Of a stretch of DNA of 16,583 nt, positions 7,318-14,328 are shown in pieces. Location of the stretch: positions 1 through 16,583 of the forward strand of contig MGQF01000014.1 in assembly GCA_001797745.1 (NCBI GenBank), written 5' to 3'. A model generated the notes under the pieces. The model saw only the letters and a list, made by a program, of their open reading frames with translations. It searched no databases and had not been told where the DNA came from. The translations under genes and the position numbers were made by a program. Source of the stretch: Deltaproteobacteria bacterium RBG_13_52_11 (GTDB lineage: Bacteria > Desulfobacterota > B13-G15 > RBG-16-54-18). Every line of letters starts with the position of its first letter. Position 1 is the first letter of the stretch.

Positions 7318-8052
7318 ACCTGTTTCCCCTTCTATCGCCGGCAAGTATCTCTTTCTGTCTTCCATGAAGCTCTTGTAAATCTGATAGTGCGTCGTTTCTT
7401 CATATCCTATCTGCTTTATGTACGCATCGTCAAAACTGTAGATAATGGCGCTGGGACATGCTAGAAGAAGCGGAGAATGGGTAGCAATGATGAATTGAGC
7501 CTGGTTCTCCCGAGTCGTCTTGGTCAAGATATCCAGTAGGTCGAGTTGACTCTGAGGAGAAAGCGCAGTTTCCGGTTCGTCCAGGAGATAGAGCCCTTTG
7601 ATTTGATAGCGGCTCTCAAAGAATGACAGCAGCGATTGGCCGTGCGATTGTGTCATCAACGATTTACCGCCAAAGTAGTCGAGTTGACCAGGATCGGCAG
7701 CTGCCCACTCATCGAGAATCTGGGCAAAATGTCGGAATATATTCGATCCAAAAAAAGATCCGTATACGCGTTCCGTCGTCGACCATTCAATCGACAGGCA
7801 GTGATGGAATTCGTTTTCATAGGGGTTGTGCCGGAAGCGTCTCCTTTCAACATCACGCCATATGTGAATACCGCACAGGTGGGCGAGAGCTTCCAGCAAT
7901 GTCGATTTGCCAGTCCCATTTTCACCGACAAATATTGTTATCGGTGAGGTAAAGGGGATGGATTGGGATTGCTGAAAGATGGAGAGATCGAACGGATAAC
8001 AATCCCGGGTCGGGTATTTCTCTGGATGCAGGGTAACCTGTTTTAGATGCAC
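7306..8052 (-). CDS. AAA/ABC-type ATPase (COG3910-like)
   Basis: The 248-residue product is a stand-alone ATPase with an ABC-type head. Walker A is GENGTGKST at 43-51; a signature-like SHGQS is at 136-140; Walker B with catalytic glutamates is LYLLDEPETALSP at 154-166; the switch histidine is in ATHSP at 190-194. There is no long coiled coil, so it is the compact COG3910 type rather than RecN/SMC/OLD. Members of this group occur in accessory regions but have no settled function; DNA or RNA handling is possible. The start codon is GTG, with GAGAGG 7 bp upstream. It precedes the ATP-grasp gene on the same strand and follows the toxin-antitoxin pair by 149 bp. Confidence 0.88.
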   Translation of the reverse strand: MHLKQVTLHPEKYPTRDCYPFDLSIFQQSQSIPFTSPITIFVGENGTGKSTLLEALAHLCGIHIWRDVERRRFRHNPYENEFHHCLSIEWSTTERVYGSFFGSNIFRHFAQILDEWAAADPGQLDYFGGKSLMTQSHGQSLLSFFESRYQIKGLYLLDEPETALSPQSQLDLLDILTKTTRENQAQFIIATHSPLLLACPSAIIYSFDDAYIKQIGYEETTHYQIYKSFMEDRKRYLPAIEGETGRSF

Positions 8053-8201
8053 GGTTGTACCTCTCGTTACGGTATTGAGCTTGCCTTACGACTGAAATCA
8101 GAGGCGGCTGGTTATCATATCCGATTACATGCCCTGAGTAGGCTGATGTGTTCAACGGCAAGACAAGACCACCTCACAACGCATCTCTCCTAAGTGTTTT
8201 G

Positions 8202-8480
8202 TTAGGCAGCCCTTTTGATTTCTAGACCCTCATATTCAGGGAACATGATGATAGCGGGATGAATATCAAAAGCCTTTGCTATTTGCTCTGCCCGCTTTTT
8301 ACCAATGTCTATTTTTTCGTTTTCCAGGAGACTAATATTGCTTGCGCTAATCCTGGAACGTTGAGAAAGCTCAGCCTGAGTCCAGCCCTTTAGGTCGCGA
8401 AGCATTCGGATGACCTCACCTGTTGTAAGTGTAGCATGAGGTTTTGCTGGAATAAATTCATTGTTCTTCTTTGATCGCAT
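8202..8480 (-). CDS. XRE-family HTH antitoxin
   Basis: The 92-residue product contains an XRE/Cro helix-turn-helix (about residues 20-75: TTGEVIRMLRDLKGWTQAEL, SQRSRISASNISLLENEK, AEQIAKAFDI). The acidic/hydrophobic C-terminus follows. In HigBA-type modules such a protein binds and neutralises the toxin and represses the operon. Its ribosome site AGGAGG (8485-8490) overlaps the last bases of the toxin gene (stop at 8491-8489), so translation of the two is probably coupled. It is the second gene of the pair, the order usual for HigBA-like rather than RelBE modules. Confidence 0.88.
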   Translation of the reverse strand: MRSKKNNEFIPAKPHATLTTGEVIRMLRDLKGWTQAELSQRSRISASNISLLENEKIDIGKKRAEQIAKAFDIHPAIIMFPEYEGLEIKRAA

Positions 8481-8488
8481 AAATCCTC

Positions 8489-8761
8489 CTAATAGCTATG
8501 TGGTGATATTTCCAACACAAAAACAGTAACGATATCTCTTTCCACAGTATAGATAACTCTATATTGCAAACTCAAACGTGATGAGCGTTGTCCTTTGTGT
8601 TCTCCTTTTAATTTTTCGTCGTGGAATCCAGGGAACCCTCTTAATTTATCTGGCCCATGTCGAAATACAATGTCCTTCCAAAGTTCGTATTTTTTAACAA
8701 CCACTGATGGTAATTTCTTGCAGGCTTTTTCAATTTCACGATGTTCTTTAATATGCCACAT
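8489..8761 (-). CDS. RelE/HigB-type toxin (probable mRNA interferase)
   Basis: The 90-residue product fits the RelE/ParE fold: an N-terminal basic helical pair (IKEHREIEKACKKLP ... VVKKYELWKDIV), then GFHDEKLKGEHKGQRSSRLS and LQYRVIYTV, ending in FVLEISPHSY. The basic RSSRLSLQYRVIY segment (59-71) and the C-terminal His88/Tyr90 correspond to the region used by ribosome-dependent mRNA interferases such as YafQ/RelE. ParE-like gyrase poisons share the fold, so the target is inferred. The gene is AT-rich. There is no Shine-Dalgarno motif before its ATG, consistent with a leaderless message. Confidence 0.87.
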   Translation of the reverse strand: MWHIKEHREIEKACKKLPSVVVKKYELWKDIVFRHGPDKLRGFPGFHDEKLKGEHKGQRSSRLSLQYRVIYTVERDIVTVFVLEISPHSY

Positions 8762-8798
8762 TATTATTTATAATAATATATTAAAATTAATAAGTCAA
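8762..8798 (-). promoter_or_regulatory. Promoter and operator of the toxin-antitoxin operon
   Basis: On the minus strand, TTGACT (8798-8793) is followed after 17 bp by TATTAT (8775-8770), a good sigma-70 match. The -10 overlaps an inverted repeat, TATTAT-TTATA-ATAATA (8762-8778), a likely binding site for the XRE antitoxin. Transcription would begin only a few bases before the toxin ATG (8761), giving an essentially leaderless mRNA. Confidence 0.6.
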
Positions 8799-9009
8799 GT
8801 TATTTTTTAGCAAATGACCGAACTTGTTCTCACCATGTGCCTGGTAGATTTCCTCCGGTTGACGTATGGTAATCATGGATTCCGCCCTATTAACTTTTCA
8901 AGACAAAAAAACAACCCCTGCTTTTAGCCGCGCGCTGTTAGCACATAGGATTGCATGCCTTGGTTAGGCTTGATTGTCCCATGTCAAGCCGCGACCCCAG
9001 CACGTCCTC
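8779..9009. other. Gene-free stretch with a hairpin
   Basis: Apart from the toxin promoter at its left edge, no coding sequence is supported. GGCTTGA (8967-8973) and TCAAGCC (8984-8990) form a 7-bp inverted repeat with a 10-base loop, just beyond the end of the zinc-ribbon pseudogene. Confidence 0.3.
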
Positions 9010-9546
9010 TCAAGTCAAGACTTCCTTCTCTTTCCCACAATACGCGCACTGAACGAGAGTTTTCTCTCCTCGCATATTTCAACATTCTCGAGAACAGTAC
9101 TTGGCGTCTCTATAAGCAAAGTACTGAAATGATTTTTCGCAAACCAAGCAAGTGTAGGTTTGTTGCGTTCGGGGACGGCCCAGGCCTCGATTGATAACGA
9201 TACGCTCAATGCGGGCAACATCGAAAAGAGCTGCACAAAATCTGCTGCAACAGACTTGTGCGTGACGTCATGATTTCGGGGAAAACCTCTTGCCGCATTG
9301 TGGACACACCTTTATCCGACAGTCTGGGCAATACTGGAAGTTACCATTTATGCGTTCGAATTCCTCTCCACACTCAAGACATGTGGCCGCAGTCTTGGGT
9401 CGTTTTGCTTGATACCGCTGCCAGTCTTTTCGCGCACAAGCCTTGCAGCAGTACTTGTAGCCGTTGGCATCCCGACGATTTCGACTGAACTCCCTGAGGA
9501 GTTTGGTTTGGCCGCACCGGGAGCACGTTTTAGATTGTGATGTCAC
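9010..9546 (-). pseudogene. Multi-zinc-ribbon protein gene broken by in-frame TGA codons
   Basis: One reading frame encodes a series of zinc-ribbon-like Cys pairs: CSRCG...CKAC, CLECG...CPDC, CPQCGKRFSPKS, then a TGA (9270-9268). The same frame continues with VCCSRFC, TYTCLVCEKSF and KYCSREC, a second TGA (9081-9079), then NMRGEK and CAYCGKE, and a third TGA (9012-9010). The Cys pattern runs on across the stops, so the frame was once open. Each of the first two TGA codons could derive from CGA (Arg) by one C-to-T change; RR and YCSRECRN would be usual in such proteins. Repeated ribbons of the CSRCGQTK...EFSRN type are common at the N-terminus of phage and mobile HNH endonucleases; no HNH motif remains. 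The first segment (9546-9268, GTG start, 92 residues) is intact and might still be translated. TGA is a normal stop in other genes here. Confidence 0.65.
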
Positions 9547-9614
9547 TATGTCAAAATCAGGTACAATGGCCGAGCTGAGTAACCAGCTTAAAGCTTGGGG
9601 ACAAATCCTTATCT

Positions 9615-11129
9615 CTAAAAGATATCCGCTGAGAAGATGGAGATCCGGGTGTCTTTTTCCTTCCACGCATTCGGGGGGAGGCCGGCCTTGCGGCAGGTCT
9701 GCTCTAAGAAAGTGTTTCTGTCCCATCCATACTCGGTGGCCACCTGGGGGAGGAGGAGCCCGGAATAAAACCCCTGCTCGATATAGATCCCGTGTTTCCC
9801 AACCTCGATCTCGCTGACGTCAGTGATCTGCTTGAAGGGGGTGAGAACGGATATCTCTATTGCCAGGTCTTTCAATTCATTCTTGGTGACGGGGGAAAAC
9901 CTGGGGTCTTGAAGGGCTGCTGCCTCGGCCATCTCCTCCACGGTTTTGTACAGGGGCTTGGTCCCCTTGATGTGCCCGATGCACCCCCGCAGCCTCCCCT
10001 TTTCAGTAATGGTCACGAAGGCCCCCCGAAGCTCCTTTAACCGTTCTGACGTTACCTGAAACTTCGGCACCTCCTTGCCTGAGACCTTGTTCCAGATTAC
10101 GGTCCGGGCGATCTCATGGAGGGTCCGTTTCTCCTCCGCGTTCAGGCCCAGGTCTACCCCGACCCGCCCCTTTTTATGTGCCTTTTGGGCCTTGGCGCTT
10201 CGATAGAGGGCCGTAGACATGTACCCCACCACACTGCTGCGGTCTCCGGTGACGTCGCCGGAGTTGGCATATTTGAGGACCTCACCCTTGTTCGCACCCA
10301 GGGCCCGGGCTGCCAGCATCACTGCCACGACAGGGCCGCCGCCACAGGCCTCACAGCCCCCCTGCTTCAGGTCCTTGCTCAGCCCCTCTGGGTCAAAGTC
10401 GTTGACGTGATCCGCGATTACCTGATCCAATTCCTTTGCCTTGTCGTAGGGGTGAAAGTGGGACAGATCGGTGCTGGCGATCAAGAGGGCGTTTTCCCCT
10501 TTGATCACCTCTGCGATGGCCTTGCTTACCTCCTCACAGGTTGAGAGATCCTGTTCCCCCATGACGATGGCGACCAACCGGAACTCTCCGAGGACCACCT
10601 GAAGGAAGGGGAGCTGGATCTCCAGGGAGTGCTCTTGGTCGTGGGCCTGTGGGATTGATTGGATGTGGGGGCTCTTTTTCATCAGGGCCTCGGTAACCTC
10701 CTCTGCGATGGGGCAGATCCCGAGGGGGGTGCGAAAGCCCCCTTTGGGGTAGACCGAGGCCCCCTTGAAGTAGGCCCGGTGGCTGGGGGCGACGACCACC
10801 ACTACGTCATATTTCTTCCCCTCCAAGAGCTTATACGAATAGGCCGCCACCTGCCCGGAATACATGTAGCCCGCATGGGGTGAGATGAGGGCGATTAGTT
10901 CCCCCTCTATCTTCTGCTCTGGGACATTCGCCAGATACCCTTTGATATCCTTGGTCAGTTTTGCCGGGTCCCCAGGATACCAGGTACCTGCAATGGCCGA
11001 TTCTCTGATATTCTTTCCAGACATAGCCTTCCCCCCCTTTCTTATATCCGCGCCGTTATCTTTTTCACAAGCAGCGGCGCAGGGGATAAGGGATAATAAT
11101 GAAATTAGGATGAAGATCCATTTCTTCAT
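9615..11129 (-). CDS. MEMO-AMMECR1 fusion (AmmeMemoRadiSam proteins B and A), apparently exported
   Basis: The 504-residue product joins a MEMO1-like domain (about 38-315) to an AMMECR1 domain (about 325-490). MEMO signs are AGTWYPGDP, ISPHAGYMYSG with His85, APSHRAY with His117, DQEHSLE and the Cys/Gly-rich GGCEACGGGP. The AMMECR1 signature LRGCIG lies at 380-385. In many genomes these two proteins are encoded with a radical-SAM partner of unknown reaction; no such gene is in this window. The N-terminus (KKWIFILISLLSLIPCAAACE) is a signal peptide, perhaps with lipidated Cys21, unusual for proteins thought cytosolic. A GTG at 11150 would add seven residues. An internal ATG at 11024, after a G-rich ribosome site, would give a cytosolic form beginning right at the MEMO domain. 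Confidence 0.9.
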   Translation of the reverse strand: MKKWIFILISLLSLIPCAAACEKDNGADIRKGGKAMSGKNIRESAIAGTWYPGDPAKLTKDIKGYLANVPEQKIEGELIALISPHAGYMYSGQVAAYSYKLLEGKKYDVVVVVAPSHRAYFKGASVYPKGGFRTPLGICPIAEEVTEALMKKSPHIQSIPQAHDQEHSLEIQLPFLQVVLGEFRLVAIVMGEQDLSTCEEVSKAIAEVIKGENALLIASTDLSHFHPYDKAKELDQVIADHVNDFDPEGLSKDLKQGGCEACGGGPVVAVMLAARALGANKGEVLKYANSGDVTGDRSSVVGYMSTALYRSAKAQKAHKKGRVGVDLGLNAEEKRTLHEIARTVIWNKVSGKEVPKFQVTSERLKELRGAFVTITEKGRLRGCIGHIKGTKPLYKTVEEMAEAAALQDPRFSPVTKNELKDLAIEISVLTPFKQITDVSEIEVGKHGIYIEQGFYSGLLLPQVATEYGWDRNTFLEQTCRKAGLPPNAWKEKDTRISIFSADIF

Positions 11130-11150
11130 ACCTGCGAGGCCTTTATGCAC

Positions 11151-11342
11151 CTTTTTATGTAATTTCCCATGATTATTATATCTCCTCTCCCGTCACGCCA
11201 AGGCGTGAGAGAGAGTGGAGGTGCGGGTGGATATGCCCTCAAATGGTTTCCCCCTCACCTTAATCCTCTTCCCTAGGGGAGAGGAAATAGTGATTTTATT
11301 TTCTAGGCAATTATACCATACAAGCCCATACCATCAAGGAGT
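11151..11342. repeat. Intergenic region with two hairpins of dispersed-repeat type
   Basis: Two strong stems lie here: TCACGCC-AA-GGCGTGA (11193-11208) and CCTCTTCCC-TA-GGGGAGAGG (11265-11284). The second belongs to a 'CCCTCACC...CCTCTNCCC...GGGGAGAGG' sequence seen in many copies in environmental bacterial genomes (from memory). For dtd, on the minus strand, this stem lies about 60 bp beyond the stop and may end transcription, though only AT-rich sequence, not a T-run, follows. TATAAT (11180-11175, minus strand) with a weak -35 near 11201-11196 may be the promoter of the MEMO-AMMECR1 gene. Confidence 0.45.
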
Positions 11343-11792
11343 TTAAAAGAGCTTCTTGCTGTCGAGCAGGAGGGTGACTGGACCGTCGTTGACCAGTTCC
11401 ACTGACATGTGGGCCTGGAACTCACCCGTGGCCACGGGGATCGCGTTTTCCTGGAGTTTGATGACAAAGCGGTGATAGAGCTCCCGTGCCTGCTGGGGTT
11501 CGGCGGCATCGGAGAAGGAAGGCCTGCGCCCTTTGCGGCAGTCACCGAAGAGGGTGAACTGTGAGACCACCAATATCCCACCCTTGATGTCGAGGAGGGA
11601 ACGATTGAATCGCCCCTCTGCATCCTCAAAGACCCTCAGTTGCAGTATCTTGGCGGCGAGGTAGTCCGCGTCCGCCTCCTGGTCCCCCGTCCCCACCCCC
11701 ACAAAGACAAGGAGGCCTTTCTTGATCTCGCCGATAACTTGTTCCTCGACGGAGACCCTGGCCTCCTTTACCCTTTGGACTATGGCGCGCAT
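11343..11792 (-). CDS. dtd: D-aminoacyl-tRNA deacylase
   Basis: The 149-residue product is a full-length DTD. It hydrolyses the ester bond of D-aminoacyl-tRNAs and also of Gly-tRNA(Ala), freeing the tRNA in the cytoplasm. The two family signatures are present: SQFTLFGD at 77-84 and NDGPVT at 135-140, whose Gly-cisPro pair (137-138) gives chiral selection. The N-terminus MRAIVQRVKEARVSV is typical. It begins 21 bp after the EF-G-like gene, with CAGGG directly before the ATG, and is likely translated from the same message. The neighbouring gene also acts in translation, which fits. Confidence 0.96.
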   Translation of the reverse strand: MRAIVQRVKEARVSVEEQVIGEIKKGLLVFVGVGTGDQEADADYLAAKILQLRVFEDAEGRFNRSLLDIKGGILVVSQFTLFGDCRKGRRPSFSDAAEPQQARELYHRFVIKLQENAIPVATGEFQAHMSVELVNDGPVTLLLDSKKLF

Positions 11793-11813
11793 CCCTGTAG
11801 CGGGAAAGGATTC

Positions 11814-13907
11814 TTACTCCTCTTCTTTCTCCTTCTGGGCTCCGGCGATCATGCGTTCACTGATATTGGCGGGGACCTCTTCGTAGTGAGAATATTCCAA
11901 GGTAAAGCTCCCCTTCCCTCCGGTCATGGACGTGAGGTCAGGGGCATAGCGCAGGACCTCTGCCATGGGGACGTTGGCCCTGACGATCTGGCTGTGCCCC
12001 TTGGCCTCTACCCCGAGTATCCTCCCCCTTCTGCCGTTGAGGTCACCGATGACATCCCCGACGTGGTCCTCGGGGGCAACGATCTCAATTTTCATGATCG
12101 GCTCCAGGAATATAGGGTTTGCCTCCCGGATACCCTTTTTGAAGCCCATGATGGAGGCGATCTTAAAGGCCATCTCCGAGGAGTCCACCTCGTGGGACTT
12201 GCCGTCATAAAAGCGGACCTTCACATCGACCACGGGATAACCTGCCAGAACGCCGGAGGTTATGGCCTCGGCGATCCCCTTTTCCACGGCCGGGACAAAG
12301 TTCCGCGGCACATTCATGCCGGTGAGCGCATTTTGGAATTCAAAGCCCTTTCCCCGCTCCAACGGGGAGATATCAAAGTGGACCTCGGCAAACTGCCCAC
12401 GCCCTCCGGTCTGCTTTTTATGTCTGTAGACGACCTCCTTGACCGATTTCTTTATGGTCTCCTTGTATGGCACCTTGGGGACATCCAGATCGACCTCAAC
12501 TCCGAACTTACGCTTGAGTTTTTCCAGCACCACGTCCACGTGGACCTGTCCCATACAGGAGAGGATGATCTCTTTGGTCTGTAGATCTCGCGAGATGGTT
12601 ATGGTGGGGTCCTCCTCCATGAGCTTCGGCAGGGAGGTGGCAATCTTCTCATCGTCCCCTTTGGCCTTGGGCCTGATGGCAAATGATATCATTGCCGGGG
12701 GAGGGGATGCCCCTTCAAAGACGATGGGATTCTTCTCGTTGCACAAGGTATCTCCGGTGGTGGTCTCCTTGAGTTTGGCCACCGCCACGATATCTCCCGG
12801 GCCAGCGAACCCAACGGGTTCCTGCTTTTTTCCCAGGAGCATAAAGATCTGCCCAACCCTCTCCTTGGCGTCCTTGGTGGAGTTATAGAGGGTGGTATCC
12901 GCGCTGATGCCCCCCGAGAAGACCCGAAAGAGGGTCAGCCGGCCGGCAAAGGGGTCGGCGATGGTCTTAAAGACATAGGCGGAGAAGGGGGCGTCTTCTT
13001 TGGCCTCTCTCTTTTCTTCCTCTCCTGTGCGGGGGTTCTTTCCTTTCCTGGGTGCAACCTCTGCAGGGGAGGGGAGGCAGGCGTTGATTACATTCAACAA
13101 GGGGTGAATCCCTATGTTCTTAATGCTGGATCCACAGACCACCGGCGCGAATCTGCCCTCTATGGTCCCCTTTTTCAGGCATTGCTGGAGGTCTACGAGA
13201 CTTATCTCCGCCCCTTCCAGGTACTTCTCCATGAGGGCGTCATCCATCTCTACGAGGGTCTCGATGGTCTTTACCCGTCGTTGCTGCGCCTCCCCAACCA
13301 GCTCCTGGGGGATCGCCTCCTCCCGATACTTTCCCGTCGCATCCCCTTCATAGATATAGGCCTTGTTGCTCAGGAGGTCGATGACCCCCTGGAAATCCTT
13401 CTCCTTGCCGATGGGGATCTGCAGGGGAAGGGGTTGGGGGCTGCTCAAGCGCTCCCGGATGTCATCCAGGGTCTCGGCGAACCGGGCCCTCTCCGCATCC
13501 ATCTTGCTGATAAAGATGATGCGGGGGAGCTGCAGGGTGCTGGCCTCCGTCCACACTGCCTCGGTCTGGACCTTGACCCCGGCGTTGGCCCCGATGACGA
13601 TGATTCCCCCCTCTACCACACGCATGCATGCCTTGGCATCGAAGATAAAGTTGGCATCACCGGGGGTATCTATAAGGACCACCCGGTGCTTGTCCCATTC
13701 ATAGTAGGCGAGCGCTGCACTGATGGATATCTGACGATTAATTTCTTCGGGCTCGAAGTCGAGGATGGATGAACCGTCATCCACCCTCCCGATACGGTTG
13801 TTCATCCCGGTGTCGAAGAGGATCGTGTCTGCCAAAGAGGTCTTTCCGTCGCTGCCGTGACCGAAGATACCGACGTTCCTGATCTTTTCCACTTCATACT
13901 TTTTCAT
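11814..13907 (-). CDS. EF-G-like translational GTPase (paralogue type)
   Basis: The 697-residue product has the five-domain EF-G layout: GTPase domain (1 to about 290), domain II (about 305-395), III, IV (about 480-600) and V (to about 685). GTPase motifs are GHGSDGKTS at 16-24, DTPGD at 80-84, SKMD at 134-137 and GSSIKN. In classical EF-G the P-loop reads AHIDAGKTT and the third motif DTPGHVDF; here the catalytic His is replaced by Asp84. GHGSDGKTSLADTIL and DGSSILDFEPEE mark the EF-G-like subfamily (the group including Thermus EF-G-2 and mycobacterial FusA2), in which this His is also commonly replaced. The function of that group is unclear; it may act on ribosomes in special conditions. 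A GGAGGG lies about 9 bp before the ATG. It heads an operon with dtd. Confidence 0.9.
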   Translation of the reverse strand: MKKYEVEKIRNVGIFGHGSDGKTSLADTILFDTGMNNRIGRVDDGSSILDFEPEEINRQISISAALAYYEWDKHRVVLIDTPGDANFIFDAKACMRVVEGGIIVIGANAGVKVQTEAVWTEASTLQLPRIIFISKMDAERARFAETLDDIRERLSSPQPLPLQIPIGKEKDFQGVIDLLSNKAYIYEGDATGKYREEAIPQELVGEAQQRRVKTIETLVEMDDALMEKYLEGAEISLVDLQQCLKKGTIEGRFAPVVCGSSIKNIGIHPLLNVINACLPSPAEVAPRKGKNPRTGEEEKREAKEDAPFSAYVFKTIADPFAGRLTLFRVFSGGISADTTLYNSTKDAKERVGQIFMLLGKKQEPVGFAGPGDIVAVAKLKETTTGDTLCNEKNPIVFEGASPPPAMISFAIRPKAKGDDEKIATSLPKLMEEDPTITISRDLQTKEIILSCMGQVHVDVVLEKLKRKFGVEVDLDVPKVPYKETIKKSVKEVVYRHKKQTGGRGQFAEVHFDISPLERGKGFEFQNALTGMNVPRNFVPAVEKGIAEAITSGVLAGYPVVDVKVRFYDGKSHEVDSSEMAFKIASIMGFKKGIREANPIFLEPIMKIEIVAPEDHVGDVIGDLNGRRGRILGVEAKGHSQIVRANVPMAEVLRYAPDLTSMTGGKGSFTLEYSHYEEVPANISERMIAGAQKEKEEE

Positions 13908-14279
13908 ACAAAAGATCCCTCCCTCTGTCTAAGCCGTAATCGACTAGTATTATTAAGAGATCAGAAAAATGCACTCTTCTTGTGGGCTAGTCTCTTGCAT
14001 AATTTCCCACTATGGTCAGGGATTGCAGGGGATATTGTTCCCTGTACGGTCTGTAAACCATACTTTTTCTGTCCCTAAAAGTCAAGCCTGCCTGCCTTTC
14101 TTGGGAAGATGGGTATAGACATACTTACCAGATAGAAGGGAGAGGGAGTGGTGGAGGGGAGGATGAGAGGGAGAGAGGGTAATTCCTAAACCAACTACGA
14201 TGCCCCGCATAGAAGCGCAGAGAGGTTCACTAAGGGGCTGAAAACTGATAGCTGATTACCGAATACCCCCGTTGTCACG
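13908..14279. other. Divergent intergenic region, no gene seen
   Basis: This stretch of about 370 bp separates the minus-strand EF-G-like gene from the plus-strand sirtuin. No supported coding sequence or RNA gene was found. It has a purine-rich tract (14137-14180) and an inverted repeat, CAGGG...CCCTG (14026-14044). It should hold the promoter of the EF-G-like gene, but no convincing -35/-10 pair was found for it. Confidence 0.4.
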
Positions 14280-14309
14280 TTGACAGTGGAAGGGGAGAGG
14301 TGCTATAGA
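14280..14309 (+). promoter_or_regulatory. Candidate promoter of the sirtuin gene
   Basis: A perfect TTGACA (14280-14285) is followed after 18 bp by TATAGA (14304-14309). Transcription would begin near 14316, after the first in-frame ATG (14314), which supports the second ATG (14329) as the start. An overlapping inverted repeat, TGTCA-CGT-TGACA, could be an operator. Confidence 0.4.
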
Positions 14310-14328
14310 ACGCATGAGGACGGTAGCC

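Noticed and set aside
8152..8208. On the minus strand GCCTAAC overlaps the antitoxin stop and GTTGAAC lies about 50 bp on, matching the two core-site patterns of an integron attC.
   Set aside because: The sequences between the cores are not complementary, so no attC stem can form, and the other genes of the island have no such sites.
9010..9270. Selenocysteine or alternative-code reading of the in-frame TGA codons.
   Set aside because: Three TGA codons in one small gene, TGA used as a normal stop in the ATP-grasp and subtilase genes, and simple CGA-to-TGA changes favour a pseudogene.
9547..9726. N-terminal extension of the zinc-ribbon frame.
   Set aside because: Part of it overlaps the end of the MEMO-AMMECR1 gene, and the encoded residues show no zinc-ribbon pattern; the conserved part begins at about 9546.
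11640..12584. A 314-codon plus-strand open frame opposite the EF-G-like gene, and a 222-codon one at 13104-13772.
   Set aside because: They lie fully antisense to a well-supported GTPase gene, have no family features, and are explained by GC-rich codon use on the other strand.
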